Source: Synechococcales cyanobacterium bin59.metabat.ball.084 (lineage in GTDB: Bacteria; Cyanobacteriota; Cyanobacteriia; Cyanobacteriales; Chamaesiphonaceae). From it: a stretch of 64,000 bases of DNA. Made by a program: the position numbers and the translations under genes. The DNA lies in the NCBI GenBank assembly GCA_013297675.1, contig JAAFHZ010000001.1, forward strand, positions 47,586 to 111,585, in the 5' to 3' direction. The notes beneath the pieces were generated by a model. That model did no database searches. It saw nothing but the letters and a program-made list of their open reading frames with translations, and was not told where the DNA came from. This document shows, one piece after another, positions 63,705 through 64,000 of this stretch (within the stretch, counting starts at the first letter, position 1; the number at the start of each line of letters is the position of its first letter).

Positions 63705-64000
63705 CTATGGTTCGGGGAAGATGGGAATAGTTTGGCCTTCGGCTACAGTGACGATCGCCCGTTTGAAGTGAGGCTTGTAGCCAGCAAAGCGACCAACCCG
63801 TTTTTTCCGTCGAGGTGGGTTATAGGTGTCAACCCGTACCACCTTGATGTTGAACATGTTTTCCACTGCCGCTTTAATGTCAATCTTGGTAGATTTAGGA
63901 GCAACGTCAAAAACAAATTTGTTTTGCTTCATTTGGCGGGTAGCTTTCTCAGTGATGATTGGCTTGTGCAGAACGTCTGGCAAATCGCGAGAATCAATTC
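63705..64000 (-). CDS. rplW: 50S ribosomal protein L23, 5' end cut by window edge
   Basis: L23 is the docking site of trigger factor and SRP at the exit tunnel. The visible part has [40 protein letters not shown] and [20 protein letters not shown], matching L23. A TTG at 63981-63983 could be read as a start, but the frame stays open upstream ([12 protein letters not shown]). Cyanobacterial L23 normally has this extra N-terminal stretch, so the true start lies beyond position 64000. Confidence 0.95.
   Translation of the reverse strand, partial: IDSRDLPDVLHKPIITEKATRQMKQNKFVFDVAPKSTKIDIKAAVENMFNIKVVRVDTYNPPRRKKRVGRFAGYKPHFKRAIVTVAEGQTIPIFPEP

Noticed and set aside
1..64000. CRISPR arrays, prophage or integrative elements
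   Set aside because: No regularly spaced direct repeats, integrase, phage structural genes or attachment-like duplications were seen; the single transposase is a broken IS3 remnant.

Overview
The window is a chromosomal segment of a cyanobacterium. It carries the phycobilisome core subunit ApcF, biliverdin reductase, cyanophycin metabolism, a mycosporine-like amino acid cluster, a Ycf21-type chorismate lyase and a cyanobacterial-style S10/spc ribosomal cluster. The DNA is rich in CGATCG and GCGATCGC (HIP1-like) words, as in many cyanobacteria. The genus cannot be fixed from the sequence alone. There is no CRISPR array, no prophage and no rRNA. There is one tRNA and one IS remnant, so most of the window looks like settled chromosome.

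Layout. 1-3.8 kb: 5' part of pyrH, an exported trypsin-like protease with TPRs, a probable small RNA, bvdR and a small exported protein. 3.8-13.1 kb: a nitrogen-storage block read leftward (DUF2283 gene, agrE/argZ, cphB, cphA, putA). Its enzymes would take arginine into cyanophycin and bring it back out through ornithine and proline to glutamate. 13.3-15.7 kb: a beta-propeller/transglutaminase protein and Dps. 15.7-20.1 kb: mysA-mysB-mysC-mysD, a complete sunscreen operon. 20.4-24.7 kb: a small ORF, an HTH/GrpE-like protein, an AmpG-like transporter, lexA, trmJ and a DUF2256 gene. 24.7-30.3 kb: clpS, apcF, small cyanobacterial genes and two tandem mltA paralogues whose upstream promoter segments are also duplicated. 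30.3-35.9 kb: hydrolases, a HAD phosphatase, a DCC-family protein, a membrane coiled-coil protein and a TerB-like protein.

36.0-36.7 kb: a degenerate fragment of the FAD gene found at 47.5 kb, next to an internally deleted IS3-family transposase. 37.0-47.2 kb: a complete, apparently dedicated TonB-dependent uptake system. It has an outer-membrane receptor preceded by a cobalamin riboswitch, a [2Fe-2S] protein of unknown role, a binding lipoprotein, a permease and an ATPase. ExbB, ExbD, an unusual glycine-rich TonB and a MORN-repeat protein follow. 47.4-51.6 kb: genes around two identical 17-bp Zur/Fur-type palindromes (FAD-dependent oxidoreductase; COG0523 GTPase plus WD40 protein; divergent DUF4336 gene), a candidate metal-limitation regulon. 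51.6-53.8 kb: Coq4-like, hydroxyisobutyrate-dehydrogenase-like and chorismate lyase genes. 53.9 kb: tRNA-Leu(GAG). 54.0-64.0 kb: infA, adk, secY and ribosomal protein genes from rplO back to rplW, which runs off the right edge.

The most unusual content is the riboswitch-controlled uptake locus with its uncharacterised [2Fe-2S] and MORN proteins, and the palindrome-controlled COG0523/WD40/FAD locus beside it. Other points worth a second look are the candidate small RNA at about 2.2 kb, the HTH-GrpE-like fusion and the promoter duplication at the mltA pair.
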